In this document: in pieces, positions 23,005-34,983 of the stretch
How positions within the stretch are numbered: the first letter of the stretch is position 1
Layout of the letters: each line of letters begins with the position of its first letter
Assembly: GCA_032622095.1 (NCBI GenBank)
Contig: CP136064.1
Span: forward strand, 262,303,863-262,367,862
From: Siphonodentalium dalli
Taxonomy: Eukaryota > Mollusca > Scaphopoda > Gadilida > Siphonodentaliidae
Direction of reading: 5' to 3'
Length of the DNA: 64,000 nt
Notes under the pieces: model-generated
The model's input: only the letters and a program-made list of their open reading frames with translations
Database searches by the model: none
Told to the model about the DNA's origin: nothing
Made by a program: the position numbers and the translations under genes

Positions 23005-23760
23005 TTGTTGTTCTCTAGAGGGTATATTTTACTGAAATTAACCATTATACTACTGACGCTGCATGTGTGCGCATTCCCAGTGAGATGTGTACTATACCAA
23101 GAAGCTAGTCGATTTCATCATGTCCATTTCATTCATAACAATGTCATCATGTCCATTTCAACAAAACTCGACGAGCAACGTCATCATGTAGCTTTCACCA
23201 TCGACCGAATTTGCGATAACCTGGATGTATCAACTGCTTTGTTCATAAGTATGTGTTTCTTGTCGATTCATGAACATAGAAGGATATCGGAGGATATCAC
23301 GTATATACTCGGTAATATTATGATAATTTAAACGCGATATAATAACGTTTTGCTTGCATCACGAATTTCGATTTCGATTCCAGTATTTTTGCCAGACCAG
23401 CCAGTGAGATTGAGATTTTCCCATTGCATGCGACATTTATATTTTAGCCCACTCCAGTGCAAATATTTGACAGCCCATAATGTTATAATTATGTTCTCAA
23501 TAAAATATAAACCGCGACTACGAATGAACTTCACTGTGCATAATTCCGATAGTAACTCCCTTGAACGATGGCCATTGAAAGACGCACACGTTTATTTCAG
23601 ATTAAGACATTAATGCTTTAAGCCCACCAATCTACAAAAGCTCTCGCAAAAATTCAAAACAGCAGTGTCGCATTAGGTAATAATTGGTGACGTCACAAAA
23701 TCAGATATAGTCTATATACGACCAAAGCGTCCGGCTTTGGTTCGTTATTAGTAGCAACCA
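23005..23760 (+). repeat. interspersed repeat R1, copy 2
   Basis: Same family as 37680-38400 (-) and 1560-2365 (-). It has a reading frame with HHVAFTIDRICDNLDVS and LFISMCFLSIHE at about 23165-23290. Then AAGCCCACCAATCTAC at 23619, GTGACGTCACAAAATCAGAT at 23687 and GACCAAAGCGTCCGGCTTTG near 23720. The 37.7k copy has these in the same order. The peptide similarity is carried by DNA-level similarity, so it need not mean a protein. The TGACGTCA octamer is retained at 23688-23695, with a second at 23799-23806. Confidence 0.7.
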
Positions 23761-24184
23761 CCCCGGTGGGTGTTTATACCTAAGGCGTGTGTGAATGATG
23801 ACGTCATATAATTTTTCTATATATATTTCTATACGATGGAACGATTTTCAGGAAAGAGTGTATGCTTTTTTTCGGAATTAACACGTGACTTCCTCTCGTC
23901 ACTGCGCAGAATCCAGCAGAAACTACAGGGTCACAGTACTCAGTTCTTACCGAGAATTAAATACAGTTTTTTCATCTGATAAAATTCATTGTGATATTAC
24001 AAGCATAATAAGTAAATAACTAATTATTCCCCGTCTAGCGACCGCCCTGCAATCCGGCTTACGGCAATTTAAGTGGTCCAGAAATTACTACCATATATCC
24101 AATAGCCTTCACCTTGAACTTCGCCGCCATAGCAAACAGTTTTTGACAATCGACAGTATTGCTCGCTTGATTTCGTGGGAGCTC

Positions 24185-26323
24185 ATAAAAGCCGAACACA
24201 ACCGAACATAACCGAACACAAGTCCAAATAATGGGAAATTTCACGAATAAAGTTCATAGGCATATGTATTCATGTTCACACTATTACTATACGAACTTTG
24301 GTGGAGTTCGGGCCAATAATAAGTGTTTTATTCGATATTTTGTAAAACGCGTTTAGTGTTCGGCATAGAAAAGCCGAACACAAGTTTATGTTCGACACTC
24401 AGTCACCGGTAATTAATTAACACATAGATATGCATAGATGTGGCAAAATTTAGCTGGCGTTTGAGATATATAACTCTATATACAGTCTACTAAATATAAG
24501 ACCACCTTGTAAAGTTCATAGGCATATGTATTCACGTTCATACTATTACTATACGAAGTTTGGTGGAGTTTGGTTCAATAATGAGTGTTTTGTTGGGTGT
24601 TTTGTATAACGCGTTTGTGTTTGGCATAGAAAAGCCGAACACAAACTTCTGTCTCATGGATTACATTATCCGCTGATAGGTGATCATTAATATCTGCCAG
24701 AAGGGATTTGGCAGGTTTAATTCGCGAGAAAAAACGTGTTTTGTTGTCCATTTTCGTCTGCATTCTCACTAAAATGTTACCCCCCCCCCGTTATTATTAC
24801 AATTCATTTCGTACAATGTGGTAGTTTAGATGGATCATACTGGACAAATGCGAACATATCAGCACGCCCCGGACTTCTAAGAAGTAGTAAATCGGTTGTC
24901 GAGTTAAGATACTCATGCGGAAATGGTTCGGAGAATATAATACTAACCACAAAACAAATAGTGTATTGCAATCATAAGTAAACATTGTAAAATTATATAT
25001 AATAGTGTTCTTGTTGGCGACATAACATCTCTTGGTGATGGTGCAGGGAATTCTGGTGGAATTGATGTCAATCATAGTATATGTACTATACAATATACTA
25101 TACAATATACTTATATGCAAATTCTGTCCTCGGCGGAACGGATTTGGGCAGAGTTTGTTCTCCTTGAAGTCAGGGGATGGAAATGGCTCTGATGCGTGCC
25201 TAACTTTTGTGTATATATCATGCTGTATGGTGGAAGCCGATATAAAGCCAGCGTTCAACTTATCGTAGAAACACATGCATCGAATACCGATTGAATTGAA
25301 ATGAATTGTCGGAATACGAATAAAGAGCGTTTCGTATTGTATCTTTTTAAAAGTCTGATATACAGGAATTTAAGATCGTTTTCAAAAATGTGCCTGATAT
25401 GACAGGAATGTGATATGAAAGGAATAATTATTTTGCGCCAAGATACCTTTTGACGCTTGCTAGGGTTGATTGATCTAGTTTTGCATGCCTTTACTCTTTT
25501 AGTCTGACATGGCTTCTTGGCAATAGCCGCGGTTTTCGGTATCGTCAAACGTCCGTCAGTCGAAATTTGCCGAAGATTCTGGCATAAATTAAATTGGTCA
25601 CCAAGCGATGACTTAGTAAAAAGTCATTGATTTTCAATTGCTGGCACTCTACATGAAACCATCGGTCACACATATCGCAGCCGATGCTGCGTATCTCGTG
25701 ACATTCCTGCGAACAAACACCACATGGGTAAATCAATTTGGAATTAGGCATTGTAGAATTTTCAGACCTGTGATCAGAATGCCAAATACTGCTGAGATTG
25801 TGATTTGCCAAATAATATCATACCACATTCTTATATAGAACTTCTCGGATATTGCACCATGAACTCACTTTCTTGTCACTCAAATATTGTTTTTACAATC
25901 GTACGTTGTCTTTCATGGCGGGGCCCACCAAAAGCATGTTGTTTCTATAATAGTAGGCGCCATCAAATACTGATTGCAACTAACTGTCAAAACACTGAAC
26001 TACAATAGGTGAGAGACCAACAACAATTAAAGCCTTTCGGCTTAGTGACCATATATCTGATATTAATTATCACCTAGCTAGACAGCCGTTATAGACTAAT
26101 CCACGAGAGAAGCTTGTGTTCGGCTTTTCTATGCCGAACACTGAACGCGTTTTACAAAATCTCGAATAAAACACTTATTATTGGCCCGAACTCCACCAAA
26201 CTTCGTATATTAATAGTGTGAACATGAATACACACGCCTATGAACTTTATTCGTTATATTTCCCATTATTTGGACTTGTGTTCGGTTATGTTCGGTTGTG
26301 TTCGGTTGTGTTCGGCTTTTATA
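24185..26323. mobile_element. 2.1-kb element with ~200-bp inverted ends (GCCGAACACAA)
   Basis: The left arm at 24185-24384 and right arm at 26113-26323 are reverse complements. Both carry tandem AACCGAACATAACCGAACACA, AGTCCAAATAATGGGAAAT, AAAGTTCATAGGC, TTTGGTGGAGTTCGGGCCAA and GTTCGGCATAGAAAAGCCGA. A further direct copy of the arm, more diverged, lies at 24503-24650. The interior carries a PHD-finger fragment on the minus strand at 25545-25811. The arms look like TIRs of a DNA element, but no DDE motif or clear target duplication was found. Confidence 0.68.
25545..25811 (-). pseudogene. PHD-finger fragment inside a TIR element
   Basis: Seen: an ATG-initiated 88-codon frame containing YPCGVCSQE, then IGCDMCDRWFHVECQQL. 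C-x2-C, C-D-x-C, W-F-H-x2-C is the first two-thirds of a PHD-type zinc finger. The final C-x2-C pair is missing because the frame runs into unrelated sequence. A neighbouring frame (25548-25255, -) has a Lys/Arg-rich segment (KKPCQTKRVKACKTR) that could be the displaced continuation. Known: PHD fingers of this style occur in nuclear chromatin readers and also in transposon-encoded proteins of marine invertebrates. Position between inverted arms favours a transposon origin. Probably dead. Confidence 0.65.
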
Positions 26324-26754
26324 CGCACCGGATTTCGTGAATTACGTTTTCTCCACTTCAACACTGTCGACAATTACTGAGTTATGCTGTTGTGAACTGT
26401 TAGAGACAACACTGATCAAGATTCAAGAATCATTTAATCAACCAGTGAACCAAAACGTTCAACTTTCAACAGTTCAAGTTCATCATCATGAAATTTAAAA
26501 ACAAAGAAATAATTCTGTGTTGCGGCGTGCAATGTAGTATGTTTCCTAATTCATAGTTACCGTCTTATCATTTGTGATTCAATCAGTCCATAACTGATTA
26601 CAATTCAAGGAAGTGATATCTGATGAAGATTTTGGCGGTGCTGTTGTGAACACATACATGGTCCTGGATCGAGGCATTTTTATTCAAATCCAAGTTTTTT
26701 AAAGGTAGGTCTGTATGCTTAAAAAATTAAATTTTAATTTAATGTTATTCATTT

Positions 26755-27480
26755 AATCGTTTTTCATCATTTGACAATTTGTCGTCATTCGTTACTGTCG
26801 TCAGTGTGTACGTTTGTCGTCATTCCTGCTTGGTTGTCGTCTATCGACTATCGTTTTTCGTCCTTGGTAGTTTGTCGTCGTGTTTATTGTTGGTCATTCG
26901 TTTTCATTCTTTGTTTATTTGTCATCAGTCGTGTTTTTCGTTGCAAGTACACTGCGACCCAACTGTAGTTATCCAGTGGAGCCGCGGCGTACAATGTAGT
27001 TGCATTTTGGCCACGGTGGCAATACTATTACTAACTGCACTGTGGTTAAGTGGAAACTAGTTTTGTCCAGCAGGGTACATTATATCCCGTATATTTTCGA
27101 CTAGGATTGCCTATTAAAGCACAAACCAGGCGAACGAAAAATACATGTACCATAGGTTACACATAATTTTGAAACCTGCAGGCCTGGGTCGATGTGTTTG
27201 TCGTCCAGACATTTTTCGTCGTCGATCATTCGACATTGTGTTTATCGTTGGCCGTTTGTTTTTTCGTCATCAGTAATTTTTGGTCATCGATATCGTGTTA
27301 GTCATTGGCCGTTTGTTTTTCGTCATCAGTCATTTTTCGTTGTCGGTCAGTATTTTACTTTGTTTTTTTGTCATTTGTCATTGTCATTTATCGGGCATTT
27401 GCCACCATTCGTCAGCCAGTGTGTTTTTCGTTAGTTGTTTTTTATCGTTGTTCATTTGACGTTGGTTGTTTTTCGGAACT
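26755..27480 (+). repeat. cryptic simple sequence rich in TTTTCGTC / CGTCATT
   Basis: Two pyrimidine-rich stretches (26755-26945 and 27185-27480) are built of imperfect TTTGTCGTCATTCG and GTTTTTCGTCATCAG motifs. Open frames here are low-complexity by-products. They flank the GC-rich R4 block at 26944-27080. Confidence 0.65.
26944..27080 (+). repeat. interspersed repeat R4, direct copy
   Basis: Contains CAACTGTAGTTA, GTGGAGCCGCGGCGTA, GTTGCATTTTGGCCACGGTGGC, CTGTGGTTAAGTGGA and TTTGTCCAGCAGGGTAC. It matches, inverted, the block at 28826-28960 (GTACCCTGCTGGACAAAG, TCCACTTAACCGCAGTG, CCGCGGCTCCACCGG, TAACTACAGTT). Confidence 0.75.
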
Positions 27481-27752
27481 TCTGCAGTCCTTCGAATTTG
27501 GAAAACGTAGGTGCCCGATATATCGCTCGGAGCTTTTGGGATTTGCGCGCGCCTTTTTTGAGGGAGCACAATTCAAATTAACATCGATGAAATTATTACT
27601 GAATAAAGACAAACACAAGTATAATGGTATATTGGTATGCACACGTTTAATTCCAAGTGTGGCAACAGAAACAGAAATAAAAACATTTGTTTATATTGTA
27701 CATTTAGTCCACATGATGATAACATCAACAATCCCGGTGAATCTGATCATGG

Positions 27753-28085
27753 TAATTAGTCGGTTGGCGATTATTGCAATACGATAGGGGAACACATTGT
27801 GCGTAACGTAACTATCACAAGTATAACGTACTCTGATAACATCGCCAGTTTCATGGTTCAGAAGTTTTAAACAAATCATCTTCGGCTTGTTTTATTTTAT
27901 GTTTATGAAAAACTTAAAAGAATAATAAACGAGGTGATATATATATAACAACACACAGAATCAAATTAGCCATTTTCCTGTGAAACCCAGAACAGGCAAG
28001 CTATGGTAGGTAAAAAAATTGGTGATATCTGAGTACGAACGTCGGAGTGTTCCCCTATCGTATTGCGATAATCGCCAACCTAATT
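27753..28085. mobile_element. MITE with ~40-bp inverted ends
   Basis: The left arm (TAATTAGTCGGTTGGCGATT, then ATTGCAATACGATAGGGGAA) is mirrored at 28047-28085 (GTTCCCCTATCGTATTGCGA, TAATCGCCAACC, TAATT). It is about 330 bp with an AT-rich interior and no coding capacity. Confidence 0.72.
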
Positions 28086-28146
28086 GGTCGACTTCCGCGT
28101 CTGAGAGCGCATGCTCATCAGACTCGCTTAAAGTTTCAGAAAAGGC

Positions 28147-28400
28147 TGAATGGAATCAGGATAGGCAGGTCCGGTCTATGCATGTGTCATTTTTTGACGC
28201 GCACGACAAGAGGATCGAACACTTCCACAACTGTTCTAGTTTGGGTCAAACACGCACAATGCGTTGTCAAGCTGATCAAATTGACCGTATGGTTTACGGA
28301 ACTTTAGTTAAGTCGTTCCGCTCAGTTTTATTCGACAAAATATTATTATATTAAAAACTGCGCATGCGCAGACCGGACCTGCCTATCCTGATTCCATTCA
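28147..28400. mobile_element. MITE with ~31-bp inverted ends
   Basis: TGAATGGAATCAGGATAGGC + AGGTCCGGTCT at 28147-28177 is repeated exactly as its reverse complement at 28370-28400. It is 254 bp, and the interior has no recognisable content. The superfamily is unclear. Confidence 0.78.
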
Positions 28401-28825
28401 GTGACCACCTAAAGGTTCAAACTCGGAAGTGTAATCCTAATCGTATCACTGCTGAGAAAGATACATGGTGAATAGTCTTGTCGGCGTTTAACCATTGGTG
28501 TGTTTTGTTTGTTAAAATCTCGTTCGCTGGTTGCAAATTTCGAGGTGCGCATTTGAAATTTTCGGCGTGCGTATTTAATAACTTGCTGGTTTTTAGATCT
28601 GCGCGCCTTGGCAAGCGCAATTGCGCGCCTCAAAATGGAAGGACTGACTTATGTCTGTGTGTGGGTCTTATAGAATCAAAAACTGCTCAACTATCTATCC
28701 CACTAAAATTTAGTATGTGCATGTATTATATGTCTACTTTGATCCCAGAAATGAGCGGGTCCAATTTCATGAGTGACCATGTCCTTGATCATGACCTCGC
28801 TCATATACATGTACATGTACCGTAG

Positions 28826-29205
28826 GTACCCTGCTGGACAAAGCAAGTGTCCACTTAACCGCAGTGCGGTCAGCGTTGCCACCACAGCTGAAATGCAACT
28901 ACACCGCGGCTCCACCGGCTAACTACAGTTCGGCCGCGGTGTACGGTACTTGTCGTTCGGCCATGGTGTAGTTGCCACAGTGTACGTCATTAAACTGAAA
29001 AAAGATGATACAAATCATGCCATTCAGCCGCTGTGTAGTTGCCTTTCAGCCGCAGTCACGGCGCAGTGTACTTGATATTCGGCCACGGTGTACTTGTCGT
29101 TCAGCCGCGGTGCTCAACTGCAGTTACAAACTCTGACACCGCGGCCGAATGGCAAATACACTGCGGTGCCAATGGACACTTGATTTGTCCAGCGGGGTAT
29201 ATGCT
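28826..29205 (-). repeat. interspersed repeat R4, inverted and internally repeated copy
   Basis: 28826-28960 is the reverse complement of the block at 26944-27080. From 28930 to about 29165 the motif TTCGGCC(G/A)(C/T)GGTGTA(C/G) recurs several times as a short GC-rich subrepeat. At 29175-29205 a TTGTCCAGCGGGGTA end reappears in direct orientation, so the block may itself be a nested palindrome. Open frames through it (29039-29485) are by-products. Confidence 0.65.
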
Positions 29206-29981
29206 CATACCGGTATACTATTGGCATGTGTCTGGACCTCAACCAATTGATTGGTACATTTATGCAGCCCTTTTAATTCAGATTGTTTGGCTTCGGCAAT
29301 CCGCTACGGCAACACTATGGTCCAGTTTTCTGCAGCAAATTGCTTCGGCAATGCTGATTGCCGTACCAGTAACTAATCATGAAAGCTGTGTATGTAGGCT
29401 TCTTTCATCCTGGAAACAATATGGGCAGACCTGTCTAATTTCACATGATGCGACTGTCCTTGACATTGACCTACGGTACTGGTAGCACACATACGCTCAT
29501 ATGTTTCTGGACCTCGACTGATCATTTGTCCAGATGCTGTATATTTTGTCCAAACAGAGACGATCATAGAGAAATCCCAAAATAGAGCGGAAGAAGTCAG
29601 TCACATCACTTGGTCTATTATATTATATTATATTTTGGAATTGCTGTCTGTGTGTTATAGACTCGAAAACTGCACAACTGATCTGGCTAAAATTTGGTAA
29701 TGTACCAAAGGTCTACTGTACATGTACTTTGATCCCGGGAACTACCGGTATATGGGTAGGTATAATTTCATGTGCGACTGTGTCCGTGACTGCGACCTCG
29801 ATATATACTCATACATTGATACCGGTAGGCAACGTTGTTCCCTAAATAGCCTGGATGAAGCCAGGCACATCAGCTACTGCATATGTACATATATACATGT
29901 AATAAATAATAATTTAGAAATAACAGTTACCAAATTATGAAAATTTCCTCAAGAATATACTAATAGTGTGAATATTGATCC
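29206..29981. other. non-coding, nothing firm
   Basis: Contains weak repeats of CATATG/TCTGGACCTC(A/G)AC near 29227 and 29505, and TA-rich runs near 29620. No exon recognised. Confidence 0.4.
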
Positions 29982-29987
29982 TATTAT

Positions 29988-30929
29988 GCAGAGGCGGACT
30001 GGCCGATCGGGAGACCGGGAAATTTCCCGATGGGCCGGAGGCCGGAAAAATTCTGATTCCACGTGATTTTCTATCAAGCGAGAATCCGAGGGTTTTTTTT
30101 ACGGTTTGGGTGGGGGGTATATGTGTTTGGGCCGCCCAACCACAACTTGGGCCGCAAATGAAACCGACGTGGGCCGCCACATGTGTTGTTTAACCAGCCG
30201 TGTATCCAATAAGATGGTACTCTTCTCACATAAATTCATGAGGGCAGAGGCGGACTGCATGGCCGATCGGGAGACCGGGAAAATTCTGGACGTGGGCCGC
30301 CACATGTGTTGTTTAACCAGCCGAATTGGCTAATCGTAATTTTGACATTAAATGAACTTGTCGGCATCATATAACACCACATAAAGACCCCATTAATCTC
30401 GAGATTTTAACGGTAACTCCCAGCTGTAAATCCAAAAAAAATTCTTACGCACCCCTCCCCCAATTGAAATTTACAAGAAAATAGGAACGCTTCAGTTGAT
30501 GCCAGTCTAGTTTATCGGATTCGAGATTTTCTTGTATAGTTTTCAAAATGTTCTCACCCCGGGCCGAACAACCATGAACAGCCCGGTGTGTCCTGGTCTC
30601 TTGTCCGTAGCCGTGTGCATTTGTCTGGAGTTAGACCGCTAGATGTTAGATTTTATTCAATTTTTCAGGTAAAAATATCTGAATGGTCTCATACCGGGAA
30701 TATATAGAACCATGGTTTATGAATATATATGATATTAGACCAGAGGTGCAAATGGAATTAGGTATGCAAAAAATATGTATTTGGTCTGATTCTGATTCAA
30801 GGGGGGGGGGGGGTGGAGTTGGATGGAATTTTCCAAGGTGGACTGTGGACGCCCCCCCCCCCCCCCAAACAGATGGGCCGGTATTATATTAATTTCCCGG
30901 GCCGGTTTCTTGGCCCAGTCCGCCTCTGC
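29988..30929. mobile_element. DNA element with 17-bp TIR and TATTAT target duplication
   Basis: Starts GCAGAGGCGGACTGGCC and ends GGCCCAGTCCGCCTCTGC, an inverted terminal repeat. TATTAT lies immediately outside both ends (29982-29987 and 30930-30935), an exact 6-bp target duplication. The interior has the TIR-like block again at 30244-30262, a 35-bp direct repeat (GACGTGGGCCGCCACATGTG, then TTGTTTAACCAGCCG) at about 30169 and 30290, and facing G- and C-runs (30801-30811 and 30855-30867). No transposase is visible. It is 942 bp and non-autonomous. Confidence 0.85.
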
Positions 30930-30935
30930 TATTAT

Positions 30936-31634
30936 GAATGCGTTATTTTCCACGGAGCGTTTGTATATATACAGCATGTAAATAGTGAGCGATAAGCAAA
31001 TCACTTTCAGACAACGTGGCGATTGATTAGGTCGAGAGTGATTGATGGTAACCCATTCAACACCAAAATATGAGATTTAGCTTATTGGCTATACCGGTAA
31101 TGCAGTATGTTGTAAACAAACAACAAAAGTTCATATACTGGTACTAGTACATGTACATGCAGTGGGGGTCTACTCGGTGTTGAGTGTTTTGCTTATCGCA
31201 TACTCTTTACATACATGTACATGTACATGTAATGTTTGTTTACGTAAGATGACTTTTGCTTACAAACAATGTAACACAAAGTACTAACATAACATGATAA
31301 CAACATGCTGAAATTAATGTGGTACATGTATTTATGATTTGTATGAGAACAAGGTTTGATTATTATAATATTAATTCTGTATTAAATATGGCGGTTTTAA
31401 TGGATCATGGATGTGACTATTTTAACACAATACCCAGCGCCAACACTTACCCGACCTTTAGAAAGATCCTCATGGACATATATCATAATTTTCTTCAACG
31501 TCTGGTGTGACAACCCGCTAATACCTGTAGACCGTGTTATCATAACCGAACGGCAGTGACCGTTTACATACCACTGTCATCATGTCATTGCCAATTCATT
31601 AAATGCGACACATCACATATTCATTATTAGCTCA
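30936..31634. other. non-coding, ACATGTACATGT-rich
   Basis: Short ACATGTACATGTACATGT runs at 31149-31160 and 31212-31232. No exon or domain found. Confidence 0.45.
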
Positions 31635-34400
31635 TCTTACTTTGTAAGTTTGAGCTATTGCCATGGGTTGGCATCCGTCGTGCGTGTGTACATGTACATG
31701 TATGTCCGTCAACAATTTCCTTTGGCGCGGGCTACAGGTCGTACATTTGGTCTGATCTTTAGGAAATTTGTCAAGAATGCTGACATTGACATGTAGATGG
31801 AAATGAGTCATTTTGGGGTCATTGGCCAAAAAACATGGCCGCTGACGGCCATCTTTGATTTCAAGATTAAATCAATTGGCGCGGTCTACAGGTCGTACTG
31901 TTTGTCTAATCATCATGAAATTTTTCATGGATGTTAATAATGACATGTAGATGGGAATGAGTCATTTTGGGGTCGTTCGGCCGAAAAAACAAGACCACCA
32001 GCAGCCATCTTGGATTTTACTCTTTGCATGACTAAATCCTTTGGCACAGCTTCAAGTCCTTACTTTGGTCGGATCATTATGAAATTTGTCATGAATGTTG
32101 ACATTGACATGTAGATGGGAATGAGTCATTTTGGGGTCATTTGGCCAAAAAACATGGCTGCTGGTGGCCATCTTGGATTTTACTCTTTGCATCACTAAAT
32201 CCTTGGACACATCCTACAGACCACATCTCTGATCCCATCATCACCAAACTTCATATGGATCATCAGGGTGACCTCTAGATGGGAACGATTCATTTTGTGG
32301 TCATTTGGCCAAAAATCATGGCCACCGTCAGCCATCTTGAATTTTACTCTTTGCATCACTAAATAATTTCGCGCTGTCTACAGGTCGTATCTTTGGTCGG
32401 ATCTTTATGAAATTTTTCATGAATGTTGAAATTGACATGTAGATGGGAACGAGCCATTTTGGGGTCATTCGGCCAAAAAACATGGCCGCTGGTGGCCATG
32501 TTGGATTTTACTCTTTGCATCACTAAATCCTTTGACACATCCTACAGACCACATCCCTGATCCGATCATCACCAAACTTCATATGGATCATTGGGGTGAC
32601 CTATTGTTGGGTATGAGTCATTTTGGGGTCATTCGGCCAAAAAACATGGCCGCCGGCAGCCATATTGGATTTTACTCTTTGCATCACTAAATACTTTGAC
32701 ACACCCTACATACCACATCCCTGATCTGATCATCACCAAACTTCATATGGATCATCAGGGTGACCTCTTGATGGGTATGAGTCATTTTGGGGTCATTTTG
32801 AATCCATTGGCGCGGGCTACAGGCCGTACTGTTTGTTTGATCATCATAAAATTTGTCATGAATGTTGACATTTACATGTAGATGGGAACGAGTAATTTTA
32901 GGATCAATCAGCCAAAAAACATGGCCGCTGGTGGCCATATTGGATTTTACTCTTTGCATCACTAAATCCTTTGACACATCCTACAGACCACATCCCTGAT
33001 CCGATCATCACCAAACTTCATATGGATCATCGGGGTGACCTATTGTTGGGTATGAGTCATTTTGGGGTCATTCGGCCAAAAAACATGGCCGCCGGCAGCC
33101 ATATTGGATTTTACTCTTTGCATCACTAAATACTTTGACACACCCTACATACCACATCCCTGATCTGATCATCACCAAACTTCATATGGATCATCAGGGT
33201 GACCTCTTGATGGGTATGAGTCATTTTGGGGTCATTCGGCAAAAAAAATGGCCACCAATGGCCATTTTGGATTTTACTCTGTATGAGTAAATATTTCTAC
33301 AAAATCCATTAGCATGGGCTATAGACCTATCTGTTTTTTTTTATCTTCATGAAATTTGTCATGGATGTTGACATTGACATGTAGATGGGAAACGAGTCAT
33401 TTTGGGGTCATTCGGCAAAAAAACATGGCCGCCGGTGGCCATTTTAGAATTTACTCTTTGCATCACTAAATCCTTTGGTACAGACCACATCCGATCATTA
33501 TGAAACGTGTCATGAATGTTAATATTGATATGTAGATGGGAACGAGTAATTTTGGGGGTCATTCAGCCATTTTGGATTTCAAAATTGAATCCGTTGACGC
33601 GGGCTACAGGCCATACTGCTGTACTGTTTGTCTGATCTTCATAAAAATTATCATGGATGTTGACAGGTCGGATCATAATGAAATTTGTGATGAATGTTAA
33701 CAATTACTTGTAAATGCAAACAAGTCTTTTTGGGATCATTCGGCAAAAAAACATGACTGTCAGTGGCCATCTTGGATTTTACTATTTGCATAACTAGGCC
33801 TTTCCACATTCCTAATCACTCCATTGACTGTAACACATGAAATTATTCCCTTTCCAAGTTGAGCTACAGTGTCATTGACACTTTCATTAAATTTGTCATG
33901 GATGTTAAAATTGACATAGATGGGAAACGAGTAATTTTGGGGTTGTTCAGCCAAAAACATGGCCACCAGCAGCGATCTTGGATTATACTCGTTGCATGAC
34001 TAAATTCTTTGTCAAGGGCTACAAGTCTTATCTTTGGTCAGATCATTTACATGTAGATGGGAAAAGATTCATTTTGAATTCAATCAAGAAACCCGGTCGC
34101 CAGCAGCCATCTTGTATTTTACTCTTTGCACGACTAAATCCTTTGACATGGGCTACAGGTCGTATCTTTTGTAGGATCATCATGAAATTTGTGAAGGATG
34201 TTAACAATGACATGTAAATAGGAAGGAGTCTTTGTTGGGTCATTTGGCAAAAAAAAACATGGCTGTCGCGGCCATCTTGGATTTTAATCTTTGCATAACT
34301 AGGCCTTTCAACTTTCCACATTCCTAATTGCTCCATTAACTGTAACACATGAAATTATTTCCTTTCCACATTGAGCTACAGTGTCATTGACACTTTCATA
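31635..34400 (+). repeat. ~160-bp satellite with 441-bp higher-order unit
   Basis: About 15 diverged units share ATGGGAA(T/C)GAGTCATTTTGG, GGTCATTCGGCCAAAAAACA, TGGCCGCCGG(T/C)GGCCAT, TTGGATTTTACTCTTTGCAT and CACTAAATCCTTTG. Some units are followed by a CACATCCCTGATC(C/T)GATCAT block. A higher-order repeat is clear: about 32490-32800 is nearly identical to 32931-33240, offset by about 441 bp. The right end carries two copies of TAACACATGAAATTATT plus GTGTCATTGACACTTTCAT (33830-33885 and 34339-34398). The left end begins TTAGCTCATCTTACTTTG. Non-coding; the ORFs are by-products. Confidence 0.9.
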
Positions 34401-34439
34401 ATTACATTTCAGTCAATTCACATTTTCAGCTGCATATAT

Positions 34440-34930
34440 GTAAACCAATTTCATCATTAAAGAAATTGCAAATTCATCGTTGATCATCATCTCAACATTT
34501 CATTAAAGTGAGACTTTATGTTCACACATCGATTCATTCAGGCAACATTTTTTCCATTTCTACACTGGTCATTGCATTGATCGTCTTCAATGGGGATAAT
34601 ATATAATTCTATATGTATATCATCGTTAACTATTAAAGTGAAATTTCTCTTCCATCCAATCGATATTGCATTAAAATGACGCTTCATATTCATTACACTT
34701 CATTCAATAATTTCTGTTTCTACATGTACATCGTTTATTGCATTGATTGCCTTCAGGTAAGGTAATCTATGTCCGACTCAAAATATTAAAGTGACGCATC
34801 ATATTCACAACACTTCATTTCATAATTTCTTTTTCTACATACTTGTAGTTTACATGTATTGCATTGATTGCCTGCAGCTAAGGTAATCTATGACCGACTC
34901 AAATAATACAAATATTAAAGGCATTCCATT
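34440..34930 (+). repeat. degenerate ~130-bp tandem repeat, three units
   Basis: Units share TTTCTACATGTACAT/ATACTTG, TGCATTGATTGCCT(T/G)CAG, TAAGGTAATCTATG, CCGACTCAAA and ATTAAAGTGACGC. The best-preserved pair is at about 34725-34800 and 34850-34920. Non-coding. Confidence 0.7.
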
Positions 34931-34983
34931 TCCATCCATTAATATTAATTTAATTCTAAGGAAACTTCTGCTGTGATATATAT

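Noticed and set aside
23005-23331. 108-codon frame with a hydrophobic start as a secreted protein
   Set aside because: The same frame recurs in decayed form at 38.3k and 2.2k within repeat R1, so it is repeat-derived.
24059-24244. 61-codon minus frame with a VDCQKLF..GYM pattern as a WSC half exon
   Set aside because: It overlaps the outer arm of the 24.2-26.3k element, has only one suitable cysteine pair at best, and lacks proper splice borders.
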